A stretch of DNA of 64,000 nucleotides, from contig NW_004457313.1 in the NCBI RefSeq assembly GCF_000313135.1, positions 360,815 through 424,814 of the forward strand, in the 5' to 3' direction. A program made the position numbers and the translations under genes. A model generated the notes under the pieces. That model worked only from the letters and a program-made list of their open reading frames with translations, was not told the DNA's origin and searched no databases. Below, in pieces: positions 1-11,460 of this stretch (positions are counted from its first letter, which is position 1; every line of letters begins with the position of its first letter). The DNA is from Acanthamoeba castellanii str. Neff. Its lineage: Eukaryota; Discosea; Longamoebia; Acanthamoebidae.

Positions 1-146
1 CAGGGACTGAAGCAGGAAGTCCGCTTCATCATCACGAAATGAAGAGGAACGTGGCGATGAGCTGCTACTTAGCAAGAAACACTCTTATTCTAATTACATT
101 CTTCCTGCGATCTTCTTGTTGATGAGGATGAGGCAACAACAAGATG

Positions 147-2588
147 TCAGTTGGTCGTCGTGGTGGGGATGCGATTTCGAAGATATTCGAGCAGAGACGA
201 TGTGCCCTGTTGCAGGATCGCTGGTCGGATCGCGCGGATGCGGTTCCCCTCCAGGTTGAGGCTCCTGATCCAAGACGATGAGAGGGAGATGGTGATGAGA
301 TTAGAGTGGACATGAGGCCGACGTGGGTGGAGGAGTGGAGTGTACCGGAGGGAGGTCATGAGGCCGAGCTGAGGCGGAACGGTGACGATGTCGTTGGAGC
401 CAAGGTCGAGCGCTCGGAGGGAGGTCAGCTTAGTGAGCTCCACATCGAGGGTCTCGATCTTGTTGAAGAAGACATCCAGCACGTCGAGCTTGGGCAGCAT
501 GTACAGCTCTGCAGTAGACGTGCACCAGCTGTTAGCAGCGTGCCACACGCCACACCACGCCACACGCGCGAGTCACTACACTGCTGGCGTACCAGAGGGG
601 AGGGCTCGGATGGAGTTCTGCCTTGCGCGTAGGATTGTGAGGGAGACCAGTTGTGCGATGCCGGGCGGCAGGACAGTGATCCGGTTGAAGCTGCCCCACA
701 CGCGACAGGTCAGGCCCACGCTCAGCCAAGCCAAGCAGTGGGCGTTGCGAGTGGTAGTAGTGGTACCTGATGTCGAGCTCGGTGAGGCGGGTGAGCTCAA
801 AGACGACGGCGGGTATCTCGGTGAGACTGTTCTTCTGCAGGATCAGCTCTTCGAGCAGCACGCACTTGCCCAGCTCGAGCGGGAGCGCGGTCAGCTTGTT
901 GTCGCCGAGGTCGAGCCTGCGCAGCCGGCCAAAGGCCTCGATCTGCGCGGGCAGAGCGGTGAGGCCGTTCTTGGCCAGGCTCAGGTTCTCCACCCCCGCC
1001 TCGCCCTTGTGCCACACGATGTCGGGAACCGACGGTGACGAGAATTTGGCCGAGAGGTCCAGCGAGTGGCTCCTTTCATTGTAGGCCGACTCGACGATCA
1101 ACGCAAAGCTCGTCGCCGTTTGCTTTGCTGTGTGCACACAGCGGCGTGTGTTAGAGTTGGGTGAGTCGGGTGCTCTGGGTCGGGCGAGCAGGTGCGCACC
1201 TTGGTCGTCTGGCGGGAGGCGGAACCTGAGGTATTTGAGGATCTCGTCGGTGCCCTGGTCGATCACTCCGCGCTTGAAGCCCATCAGCGGGTTGCCGGCG
1301 ATGGCCAGCGTCTGTGCGACGTTCGTGTGACAGTGAGTCCCTACGAGTCCCTCCGAACAAGGGCGGTTGGTGCAGAGGGTACCTTGAGTGTAGTCATGCG
1401 GCCCAGGGCCGGCGGGATGGTCTTCAGGCTGTTCAGGGACAGGTCGAGGATCTGCAGCGCAAGGTTGCTAAAGTGCTCCTTCTTGAAGTGGGTCAGGCTG
1501 TTCTCCTTGAGGTCGAGTATGGCCAGCGAGGTGAGCGTGTTGAGCTCGGCTGGCAGCGACTGCAGGAGATTCTTCGCCGCGTAGAGCTCTCGCAGAGAGT
1601 AGAACAGGGCCACGTCCGACGGCAGCTCGCGCAGCCGGTTCTGCGACAGATCGAGACGTGCCTGCACGTGGTGGTGATGATGATGAGTTAGTCGACCGGC
1701 GGGCCTACGAGCGAAAAGCAGGAGAGCTAGTACCAGAAGAGGCCAGCCGGCGGTGGGGTCTTTGGAGGTGACGGCGGGCAGGCCGGCGAGCTGGTTGCCG
1801 CGCAGCTCCAGCTCGCGAAGCGTGCCCCAACCGTTCCTCGCTTCCGCAGGCAGCGACGTCAGCTTGTTGGCAGAGAGGTCCAGCACCTCGATTCGAGGAA
1901 GCAGGGCCATGGTGGCGGGCAGCTCCACCAGTCGGTTGTGGGCGAGGTTGAGGTTGCTGAGCGCAGACAGACAGCCAAGCGCCTCGGGCAAGCAGCACAG
2001 CTCGTTGTTCTGTAGCAGCAGATGCACCAGCTGTCGGGCATTGGCGACTTCGTCTGGCAGTCGCGCCAACTTGTTGTGGCTTGAAGGTGGGAAGAAGTGT
2101 AAGTGCCAGGCCAGGCATGATTGGGGGAAGTGGGTTGGGCTAAGGCGCTACCTGAGGTCGAGGGTTGTGAGATTTTCGAGTTGGAACAGCTGGGGCGAGA
2201 TGGAGACGATCTTGTTCTGCGCGGCACAGAAGGTGTTGACTTCGGTCCACAGTTCCTGGAGGTGCTTCCGCTTCGCCGGCTTGGCTTCATCATCTTGGGC
2301 AAGATTGGCAGTCGAGATTTCCTCGATTTCGTTGTTGGTGAGGTCGATGCGAGAGATGGGGGTGCGGTCCCACCACTGGTCGTCCTCGCCGAACCGCACC
2401 TCGTGGATGAGGAACGCGTTGGTGGGGATAGCCCGCAGTCCGCTGTTGCAGAGTCGCATGTGCCCAGTCCTTTGCGCCTGCTTGAGTTGCATCTCGACGC
2501 CCCTTGGACCCGACGGCGGTGCCGCCACCAGCGGATCCTCGGCAGCGTGGCTCGCAAGGAATGCCGGATTGATTTTTCTTTTCCTCAT
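147..2588 (-). CDS. LRRC40-type leucine-rich-repeat protein
   Basis: Intracellular LRR protein of the LRRC40 type, probably a scaffold; no enzymatic domain is visible. The N-terminal segment (2155-2588) has the family lead-in with a WWDRTPIS motif, followed by many repeats of the form LxxLxLxxNxLxxLP. Two family-specific signatures are present: an internal QGTDEILKYLRFRLPPD block near 1190-1260, and a C-terminal block ending QQGTSSLLEYLRNRIPT at the stop. Human LRRC40 has the same two blocks at equivalent places (established knowledge). The start is the ATG at 2588, which precedes MRKRKINPAF. About six introns interrupt it; one (about 2094-2154) joins LDLS to HNKLARLP in frame. Its upstream region holds a tandem E2F-like element (2709-2736). 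Confidence 0.85.
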
Positions 2589-2747
2589 GTTCTTCTTCTT
2601 ATCTGGTGCTTCAGCAGGATTTTGTATTGCTGAGTGGATTGTAATAAATGGAGTGGAAATCTGGTGGTCTGCAACCTTTCTTGTTCTGCGTTTTTCCAGG
2701 CACAGCCGTTTTGGCGGGAAACTTTTTGGCGGGAAAGCCAAAAAACA
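2589..2747. promoter_or_regulatory. Intergenic region with tandem E2F-like sites
   Basis: This short gap lies between the LRR gene start and the stop of the NlpC/P60 gene. It contains two copies of TTTTGGCGGGAAA at about 2709-2721 and 2724-2736, some 120-150 bp upstream of the LRR start codon. The match is to the animal/plant E2F-DP consensus TTTSSCGC (established). Function in this organism is inference. Confidence 0.5.
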
Positions 2748-4343
2748 TTAGATCTTGCTGTCCTCCAGCATGCGGCCCCAGAAGATGAGGTCGCCGTTCG
2801 TCTTGGCGGAGAGACCCCACTTGAGCTCCTGTAACGTTGAAGTGGGTATTGATTGGGTGGTGAGTAGAGTGAGTAGAGTGGGCAAGATGCCGGAGTACCT
2901 GGAGGTCATAGCCAAACCTCTCGCGCAGAGTGACGATGCGGGTGGAGTTGTTCTCGAACGAGGGGACGGAGCTCTCGACCAGCTTGTCGCCTCCGATGTA
3001 CATCATCACGTGGGTGACGTGGACGGTTGGGCGGCCGGTGGGGGCGAAGAAGAAGAGGTCGCCGGGCAGGAGGGCCGTCGGGTCGGTCACGTTTTGGCTC
3101 TTGCGGAACATGGGGTCAGCATCGCGAGGAAGCAGGATGCCGTGGGACTTGTAGATCGTGCCCACCAAGCCTGCACCATCGCGCAACTGGTGTAAGTCGT
3201 CGCCCAATCTTAGACCGAGACATTGCGCGAAGCCCTTGGGCGCATACCGGAGCAGTCGACGCCGGTGAGGATCACCTTATCGTTCCACAGGTCCTTGACG
3301 AAAGCCGAGCGACCGCCCCAGAAGTAGTACCAGCCGAGAAGCTGCTTGCTCCGCTCCACGAGCGCGTGGCGGAGCTCCTTGCCCTTGGGCTGCTCGGACA
3401 GGGGGTGTACGTCTCTCACCCTGATCCAGCCGAAGGACTTGGTCTGTGTGACAGAGAGTGTGCCCGTGGGTCAGCACCACAAGCGGGACATCAATTGAGG
3501 CGAATAGAAAGGCATACGCCGAAGGGCATTCTGATCTTCCACCAGCCATCGGAGTGCGAGATGCCTTCCAAGAAGGTGGCGACCACCACCTCGAGCTTCA
3601 CGTCGCTGGGCAGGCAGCCGGTCAGATGACACTCGCGTCCATAGACCTCGGCGACCTGAGCTCGCAACGAGAGGCACACGATGAGCAAAGCATGCATCGT
3701 GGCCTTGGAAGACACGAGAATAAGCGTACGTTGTTGACCACGACCAGGTTGTAGGACGGGAAGGAGGCGACGGGGACGAGGTGGCTCTTGTTCATGTAGG
3801 AACGGTAGGGCACCCACTCGCCACTGGCCAGGTTCGGTTGCATCGGTGCTTCCGTCATCACCCAGCCATCAGACTCGGTTCCTTCCTGGCACGACGAGCC
3901 GGTGAGTCGGCGGGCAGCAGTGGAAAAAACGGCAAAGAAAGAAAGCAGCAAAGAGAAAGAACGAAAGCGACGAAAGAGAGGGCTAGAAGCGCTACCAGCA
4001 TGTAGATGGACTCGTAGAAGAGGGCCTGAGAGAGCTGGTTTTCGTCGATCTCGTAGGAGACGAACTTCATTTCTCCTGGGGTGGATCGCATATTCGAGGC
4101 GGTTACCCCCACGACCATGTGCTGACGCGCGGCGGTCTGTACAGGCGCGGATTAGCCTGCAGTTATTCTTTGATTGATTAAATCAGCATTAGGGAAGGGG
4201 GACCTTACCTGCGCCAGGAGAGGCAGAGAGGGCACGTTCTTTGCGCGGTGCTCGACATCAAGAGGCCTCGGCAGAAAGACGGCATTCGCGTGCAGGGCGA
4301 CCAGTGCCACCAACACAACGCATGCAAGTGCCACCTTCATCAT
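2748..4343 (-). CDS. Secreted NlpC/P60 peptidoglycan endopeptidase with SH3-like region
   Basis: Predicted secreted cysteine peptidase that cleaves peptidoglycan stem peptides. The ATG at 4343 opens a clear signal peptide (MMKVALACVVLVALVALHAN). The central part resembles bacterial SH3b-type repeats (for example SDGWVMTEAP and GEWVPYRSYM). A further segment reads SFGWIRVRDVHPL. The catalytic domain shows the NlpC/P60 Cys in GVDCSG (about 3250) and the His in HVTHVMMYIG (about 3005). SH3b-SH3b-NlpC is the layout of Bacillus YkfC-like gamma-D-glutamyl-L-diamino acid endopeptidases (established). The C-terminus reads WGRMLEDSKI then stop at 2748. Multiple GT-AG introns show it is a resident nuclear gene and not contamination. 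A likely job is digestion of engulfed bacteria; origin by transfer from bacteria is inference. Confidence 0.85.
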
Positions 4344-4895
4344 TGCACACTTACGGAAACTGCCGAACCTACCCGTTGGCTGACGGGTTGGCTTCTTCGG
4401 CCAACACCGCCGGGAATTGTCACTACAACTAATTAAAAGACCATCCTAACCAGCTCTGGCATTGCTTGCGTTCTCCCGTGCCCGAGCAACGATCATCTGG
4501 TTGTGGGAGGCCAACAAGAAAACAAGAAAAGCAATTAGAGCCCTCCGGCCTGCCAATTGTCTGATTTTTTGAAAGCTCGCCACCAACCAGAATTCAAAGG
4601 ACCAGTAGGAAATAGAAGTGGGAACGACGGAGAAGAAGGCGAAGAGCGTTTTTGATTAACACCAGCAATCCGGTTGTCGCCGCGAAATCGAGAGAGGAGT
4701 GGAGGCGCACATCTGAACCCGAACGACAGACGGTGGTAATCACTAGCGGGCAGCGACTGGCGAAGGAATCAGTCCTGGAGTGGCAACGGCGTACTAGAGT
4801 TTACATCCTCAACAGAAATCGAGGCGGGGGGAGTATAGAACAGCGCTCCATCTTCACCCATCTCTACAACGCGTGAAAACAACCAGCCCACCAAG
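4344..4895. promoter_or_regulatory. Divergent promoter region, peptidase / two-pore channel
   Basis: About 550 bp separate the starts of two oppositely transcribed genes. No convincing coding sequence is visible. A TATA-like GAGTATAGAA occurs at 4831-4840, roughly 60 bp upstream of the channel ATG, and a purine-rich stretch lies before it. Promoter function is inferred from position only. Confidence 0.4.
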
Positions 4896-7800
4896 ATGGG
4901 GAGCAGCAGCACCGAGAGTAGCCTGCTTCTCGCCTCGCTCCAGAAGGACTACAGCACGCTCAAGGAGTCCATGGATGTCGATCGAACGAAGGACATCCAA
5001 ATCGCCGCCAAGAAGATCGCCTACGCGATGAACGTCGAAGTCCCCAACGTGATGCTACCGCCCTACGTCAAAATCATCTACACGAATTTCGCCCACGTTC
5101 GGATGCTCGCGATCGCTCTCATCATGCTCTTCACCTTCGTCGAGCGCCCGTGGTGGTGCCACACGTACCCCGACGAATGCGCGAAGAGCCACGTCTACAT
5201 GAACTCGGGCCTCCCCATGCTTCCCTTCGTGTTCACCGACAGCGTGCAGCTCGCATGTCTCGGGTGGCTCCTCTTCGATCTTTTCCTCCGATACAAGATT
5301 ATGGGCAAGGCCGGCTTCTCGGAAGGCACCTACCTCGCGCAGGCCATCCTCATCGTCGTCTCGATCGCCGACACTGCGTTCGCCCTCCTTGTGCCCATCT
5401 ACCGCGATTCCTGCTTCTTCTCGCCCTTCTTCCGGCCATTCCTCTTCGTGATGATGTTCTCCTCGATTCGCGCTACCCTGTGGCAGATCATCAAGATCAT
5501 TCCCATCATCTTCGAGCTGCTGGTGCTGCTGCTGCTACTTCTCATCACGGCCGCCTGGTTCGGATTGATTCTCTTCTTCGATCAAGAGAATCTGGGCCGC
5601 GACTACTTCGATTCCTTCGGCAACGCTCTCCTCAACATGTTCATCTTCCTGACGACGGCCAATTCGCCCGATGTGAGGATGCCAGTCTACTACCAGCACC
5701 GCAGTTCCGTCATCTTCTTCATCGTTTACCTCGTTATCGGTACGCGCACGTTCTCCAACCGTTTTGGCATAGCTACACATCGATGTCTCTCTCTCTTGTT
5801 TGCTTACGCCTCCACACCGCCGCAGGCCTGTACTTCATTCTTCCGTTCATCTTCTCTACGGTGTACAACAACTACAAGACGATCCTCGAGCAGACCGAGC
5901 AGTACTACGTGCTGAGGAGGAAGAAGGCCCTGCTGTCTGCCTTCCATCAGCTGGATCGCGGTAACCTTTCTCGCCAAGCTGGCCTCTCGCGCTCGCTCGC
6001 TCTCATGCCGCTTTCTGATCTGTGAATTCGCAATGCACAGACAAGGAAGGGTTGGTCGAGTTGGACTGGGTGGCAGTGCTGCTCGTTGAGCTGGGCAAAT
6101 ACAGCTCGAAGATCTCGATGGTCGTGGACGAGCACAGCCAGAAAATGATTGCTGAGGTACGCCCGTGCTGCCTCCCGTGCTGTGTCTTGTGTGCACTTGT
6201 CCTCAATCTCAACCCAGTCTTGTGCCCACCCCACTTTCCCAGCTCGACGCCAACCACGACGGCAAGCTGGATGACTACGAGTTCGTTCAGTTGTTCACCA
6301 CCGTGCTGCACCTTCAGATCGCGCACAACGAAACAGGCACACTTGCGGATGATCCCTCTTCTGTCCCAGAGGCTGTTTCTGACTGTCGAGTCTTCTCCAC
6401 TTTCCAGGCGAAATCGACATTGATCCGATCGTCAACGAAGAGGAGGTGGCTCAACTCTCGGCTGGCAAGAGGTTGTTCCGCTACCTCAGCGATCTGCACA
6501 ACAGGATTATGATGAGCAGTCCCTTCTGTCGCTCGCTGCGGTACGCTGCACGCGTACACACAGTTCTGCCGCGTGATAGCCTTACTGACGTCCCACGCAC
6601 ACAGTGCCGTGACCTTCCACCCGTACTTTGAGTACTCGATCGATGTGCTACTCGTCCTTAACGGCATCTTCTTCGCGTTCCAAACCTACTTCTTCGTCAC
6701 GGGACGATTTGATCGATCCGTTCAGGTACCTCCTTTATTTTATTTTTTAACTTATTATTAATATTTCCTATTTTATTTTGTACAAAAAATGTGATAAAAT
6801 GGAACATAAATTCTTTAACATGTGTTCATATTTGACTCACCCAAAATCCTGTCCACGCAGTGGCACTGGGACCTAGGCGAGTGGTTCTTCACGCTCCTGT
6901 GGACGTGCGAGATGGTGGTCAAGATGTTCCTTATGGGCCTGCGAGGTTATGCTTCCAACTACAAGAACCTGTTCGACGCCACCATCACCATTGTCGGCCT
7001 GGTATGTGCCCACCTTCGTCTTGCCCGCCCAAATCTACACGCAACACCCGCATACGGACGTGATGTCTCTAACGTTCATGTTTTTTTTATGCTCCTAGAT
7101 TGCTTCGGTCCTCTCCGAGCTCGACCTTGTAGGCAACAAGCTGGTCAGAGTCATCATGATCTTCCGTTCGTTGAGGCTCCTTCGTCTGTTCTCGCGCATG
7201 AAGAAGTTCAGGATGATCTTCGCCACCCTCGTCCAGCTCATCCCCATTTTCACCGCACTCCTCGGTACGTGAGCCACCACCAACTACCCCTCGCTGTGCG
7301 TCGGACTCGTATTTGGGAAGTATGGTTGGCTTACTGTTCGCGTATGTCGTCGTCATCTATCATCATCATCTATCATCATCTATCATCATCTATCATCATC
7401 TATCATCATCTATCATCATCATCATCATCATCATCAGGTGTGCTTGTGTTCCAGTACTACATCTTCGGTCTCATAGGCATCCGTGTGTTCGGCGGTCTCC
7501 TCAACACCGAGAATCCCGCGCTGCACGGAACCGCCTTCGAAGCCGCCAGCTACTTCCCCAACAACTTCAACGACTTTGGGTCCACGTGCGTGACCCTGTT
7601 CGATTTGATGGTGATCAATAACTGGTAGGTCGCCCCTCTCGTGCTGCTGCTTTACCACCGTGTTGTTGTTCAGTGACTGATCATAATACCTGCGTGTTTG
7701 CGTTCGATAGGTTCATCTACATGGACGCCATTGCGTTGGTCACCAACGAGGCGAGCCGCCTCTACTTCTTCCTGTTCTGGTTCTTCACCAACTTGCTCAC

Positions 7801-7945
7801 GCTCAACCTGCTCGTGGCCAACATCCTCGACGCCGTCTCGGCGCAGCTGGACAAGATCAAGGATGCCGACAAGACGCCCGAGGAGGAAGAGCGACCACCC
7901 GTCCTCCAGCCGTTGATGCAGAAGTCACCGACCAAGTCTCCTTGA
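4896..7945 (+). CDS. Two-pore cation channel (TPC) with EF-hand linker
   Basis: Voltage-gated-like cation channel with two six-helix domains, expected in endolysosomal or vacuolar membranes. Domain I ends in a pore with TTANSPDVRMP, close to the TPC filter-I signature TANNPDV. The cytosolic linker holds a degenerate EF loop (LDRDKEGLVELDW) and then a canonical one (DANHDGKLDDYEF, about 6245-6285), as in plant TPC1. Domain II has an S4 segment with regularly spaced Arg (about 7150-7220) and a second pore FDLMVINNW. The C-terminus ends KSPTKSP at 7945. The gene has about nine exons; the intron at 7265-7438 is filled by a TCATCA repeat. Animal TPCs generally lack the linker EF-hands, so direct calcium control like that of plant TPC1 is the likely regulation (inference). 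Confidence 0.9.
7353..7436. repeat. TCATCA/TCATC microsatellite in TPC intron
   Basis: About 84 bp of near-perfect ATCATCT and ATC repeats lie immediately before the AG acceptor of a TPC intron. Three-frame reading gives only SSIII/YHHLSS-type nonsense, so it is intronic. Confidence 0.9.
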
Positions 7946-8087
7946 AAGAGAAGATGCAAGCTCTTCTCCTCCGCCACTTCTTCTCGTCTTCTTTAGTAAG
8001 TACTCTCCAACACACTCAACACGCCGCACACAACAAAGAAATTCTCAATAATAAAAAGAAAAGAAAAGAAAAGAAAGATCAGAAGAG

Positions 8088-9493
8088 ATGACAAACGAAC
8101 GAAGAAGACACCGGCACTGGCTTGCGTGCCTCGTGGTGGGGTCTTTGTTGTTCCTCTCGATCGCGCTGTGCGAGGCGGAGCAGATTACGCCGGCATCACC
8201 ATCTGGCTCGCAACATCATGACTGCCACTCGTTGCGACCATGCCTCACGGTACAAAAGCACCTGCTGCCGGCCACGCATCTCGACAGCCGAGACAGACGG
8301 TGCACCCTCCTTGCTTCCGGAAGTTGAATTTGATTTTTATTTTTAAATTATGAATGAATCAATAATCGGGTGTCTAGTGTGACCGTGGTTGTCGAGTGGC
8401 AGCTGGACGTCTCCCGACACGTGCGTACTCCTCCCTCTAATTTATTTGTTATTTTTAAAAAATAATAATTCCAATAATCTAATGTTGTCTGCAGGACGAG
8501 GGTGGAACGGGGGAGGAATGCCGCTATGTGGTGCGAGTGACGGACAGTGTCCCTGGGCTGCCCCTGCGCGTGCCCAACGAGCTTGCCCACCTGTTCGCCA
8601 CCACCCACAACAACGTACGCCGGCGGTCTCTGGTGGCGGGTGATGCGGACGCCATTTAACCAACATCGCAGAGCTACGTACATCGCGAGTACCCGATCAC
8701 CTTCAAGACGGACGCGTCATCGTCGTCAATCATGAAGCGCGACTCGTGGAACTACACTCTACTCATCCAGGTACCCCGCACACACTCTCGCTGGCTTGCT
8801 TGATGGGCAGTGTAATGCTCATCAACCCTGGTTCGACTTTCCTCATCGTGGTCAGCCCGTGTCGCTGAGCCCGCTGAACGACAGCCTCCGGCTCACCCTG
8901 CCGTCGCCCCAGTTGACCCTCCTCGCCGCCCACGCCGACGACACCGCCGAAGCGAGGGTCATCGACTCGGCGGTCCCGGCGTCGCCCACGGTCCTCACTC
9001 TGAGCCTCTACTACGCGCCCGCGTCGGTGAGCCTCTACGATGCGCTCGGCCTCTCCTTGGCGTGCATGGCAGCGATCCTCGTGTGCCATTTCCTCGCCGC
9101 CGGTCGGCTCGACAAGGCCATCCGAGTGCGGGAAGAGGTGTGTGTGTGTGTGTGGTGTGCGTGGTGTGTGTGTGTTTATTTCGAGAGAGTTGACTAATTT
9201 GGCTCATAATTGGCCCAACACAGCGGGTCAAGCAGAAGAAGGCGGCCACACACGTGGTCGAGCAGTCGTTCCCACCCACAGCAGCCCCTGTTGGTACGAC
9301 CGCACCTGCGGGTACGGTACAACGGTCCGTTGTGAGAGACAACCTCGCCGACTCGGCAACGCCTGCCCTGCCGGACGATGCAGCATCTTCCTCGTCACCC
9401 TCCTCCGCACCCACGCCCTACCGGTTCAAGGCCAAGGACACGCGCAAGCGGTTCACCCGACCACAGCCCGGTGGAGGGTCAATGGACTTCTGA
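8088..9493 (+). CDS. Orphan type I membrane protein, unknown function
   Basis: I do not recognise the family. The ATG at 8088 opens an Arg-rich start followed by a strong hydrophobic core (WLACLVVGSLLFLSIALC), a signal peptide or anchor. The lumenal part has Cys residues, an N-glycosylation sequon (NYT, about 8752) and beta-like alternation. One transmembrane segment (ALGLSLACMAAILVCHFLAA, about 9040-9105) precedes a basic stop-transfer (RVREERVKQKKA) and a Ser/Pro/Thr-rich cytosolic tail ending PQPGGGSMDF. There are about five exons. The junction after the first exon (near 8249) could not be phased cleanly, so the first 60 or so residues are less certain than the rest. Receptor or adhesin-like topology is the only safe inference. 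Confidence 0.65.
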
Positions 9494-10253
9494 CGTTAAT
9501 GGAGGGGGTGGACGAGCAAATAGTGTAGTGTCACGTTACGGCTAGAGGTGGACTGCCGGAGACTCGTTCTGCATTCCTGGCTGATCTGTGTACATGATGA
9601 TCTATTTCTGGGCCTGTGACATTCCAATCACGATAGGAATGAGATCAGTGTCGACAACGTCACAGTCGCGACGCGACGACATCTACCTCATCTCCAGGCG
9701 ATATCATCCCACACACGTCTATGCGCACCTCTTGCGCGTGGCCCACCATCTTGATAAGCCAATCCCAGAGCCAACAGCCGGGCGCGTTGCTGGTCGGCCG
9801 GACCTAAAACGTTCGTGCCAGTCAACCAGTGTGCGACCACCCAAACTTTTCACCTGGTCCCCTCCAGTTTTCGGGGCCTTGGCTGTGTGTGGCCTGGGGA
9901 TGTCGATGTCCCAAGCAAACCGCAAGAGCCACAACCTGTGACCATTCGTCGAGCTTAAAAAAGGTACCTAAACAATTACCTCCTTTGGTACTGGGGGGGT
10001 CTACCTGCAACACGTCTCTTCCCATCGGCCGCACATCAGTTTCATCACAATCCACCTCGACCGCCCACAGCCCCCATTTGACCATAACCATTCGAGCGCA
10101 GTTCACGACCACCCTCCGAGACACAGCAGAGGCACCACCGACCACTACAAAAAGGCCTGCGCCAGTCTTCGTCTTTGTATCTTCTCCTCCCTGCACCACC
10201 GACCACACCAACGCCGCCTCAACCACAACAGCAGAACTACATCTGAGTCAACC
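9494..10253. promoter_or_regulatory. Intergenic region upstream of GATA gene
   Basis: Roughly 760 bp without a supported gene. ORFs here have poor codon structure and no recognisable motif. A TTAAAAAAGG stretch at about 9954-9963 and an AC-rich 5' leader (10020-10250) precede the GATA-factor ATG. I see no RNA gene in it. Confidence 0.4.
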
Positions 10254-11240
10254 ATGAACTCTTCGCAGCCAGTTCCTTCCTCCACCCACCACAGCGCAAG
10301 CGCCTTCTTTGAGGCCACCACGCCCACGGACCGGCGTCCACTGCCCACCGTTCGCGCCCTCCACTTCGACGCTCCTCTGGCCCCGACCATGGCCGACCTC
10401 GCCCAGGCCGCCTCCTCCCAGGCCTCCTACTACGACGTACGTACCCACCTGCTCTTCACTCTTTGTCGCTTTCATTGTTTTTCTCCTTTTTTTTAACAGT
10501 TACCCACCACAGATAGCAGCGTCGGCTTCGAGCCTCAGCTTTCTTGCGTCGAAGGCCCAGAGGGCGCCGCTCTCAAGGGACGAGTGGGACCAGTTCACCA
10601 CCACCACCCAGCAGCTCAGGCGCGCCTTTCTCGCCCTCCACGGCGGCCGCAGCTCATCGCCCACGCACGACTTGGGCACTACCACCTCGTCAGCTTCGTC
10701 GAGCTACCACTACCCCACCACTGCCACCACTACCGCGACCTCGCCTTCATCGCTCGGCTTCGGCTACAGCTCTACCACGCCGTCGTACCCGTCGTCGCCC
10801 ATGTCGTCGCCATCACCTTCGCCCACGCCCGGCCAGCAGCGGTCACTCCACACCCACACCCACACCAGCACTCGGCTCAACGAGGAGGAGCAGCAGCTGA
10901 TGCTCCTCCTGAGCGTCGAGCGCCGGCCGCGCAGCCGCAGTCACAAGGTGTGCGCCCACTGCGGCACGACCGAGTCCTCGCAGTGGCGGCGCGGCCCCTT
11001 CGACAAGGCCATGTACGCACACCACACCCTACACCACTTTTTAGCGTTTGTTGGCAACATCTAAACTTGAACTTCATCTCTTCTCTTGCTTCAAGGCTGT
11101 GCAACGCGTGTGGGTTGAGGTACAGCCGCAACTTTGCCAAGAAGAAGCAGCAGAAGAGCGACAGGCAGCAGATGGTGGCCGAGGCGCGCCAATCGACTTC
11201 TGGTGGCACTCGTTCGGACATCTACGACCTGCTCAACTGA
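10254..11240 (+). CDS. GATA-type zinc-finger transcription factor
   Basis: Nuclear DNA-binding protein with one GATA finger. The finger reads CAHCGTTESSQWRRGP and continues across an intron (about 11011-11096) into MLCNACGLRYSRN; the exon join is in phase. Spacing between the Cys pairs is 18 residues (CX2C-X18-CX2C), as in plant and many protist GATA factors, and unlike the X17 of animal GATA1-6 (established). The flanking basic tail AKKKQQKSDRQQ is a likely nuclear localisation and DNA-contact region. The N-terminal half is low-complexity Ser/Thr/Pro, typical of activation regions. The protein ends DIYDLLN at 11240. Target genes cannot be inferred. Confidence 0.9.
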
Positions 11241-11460
11241 CCTGGTCTGGCGCTCCACAGAGAACTCCATGCCCTCCCATCACCTCATAAGAACTCAATA
11301 GTCTTTGATGTGCAACAGTTACAGTTCCGCCAGTAATTTAACTTCGGAAATTTACAGTAGTGAAGAAAGGAAAGAAGAAAATGTATTTCTTTTTTATTGA
11401 CCTTGTGTTGCACTCGCGCTGGAGACCTTCAGGACACGAACCGAAGATCAGAAGAAGAAG

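Noticed and set aside
8825..8850. GGTTCGACTTTCC resembling a tRNA B box
   Set aside because: No matching A box, no cloverleaf, and it lies in an intron of the orphan membrane-protein gene.
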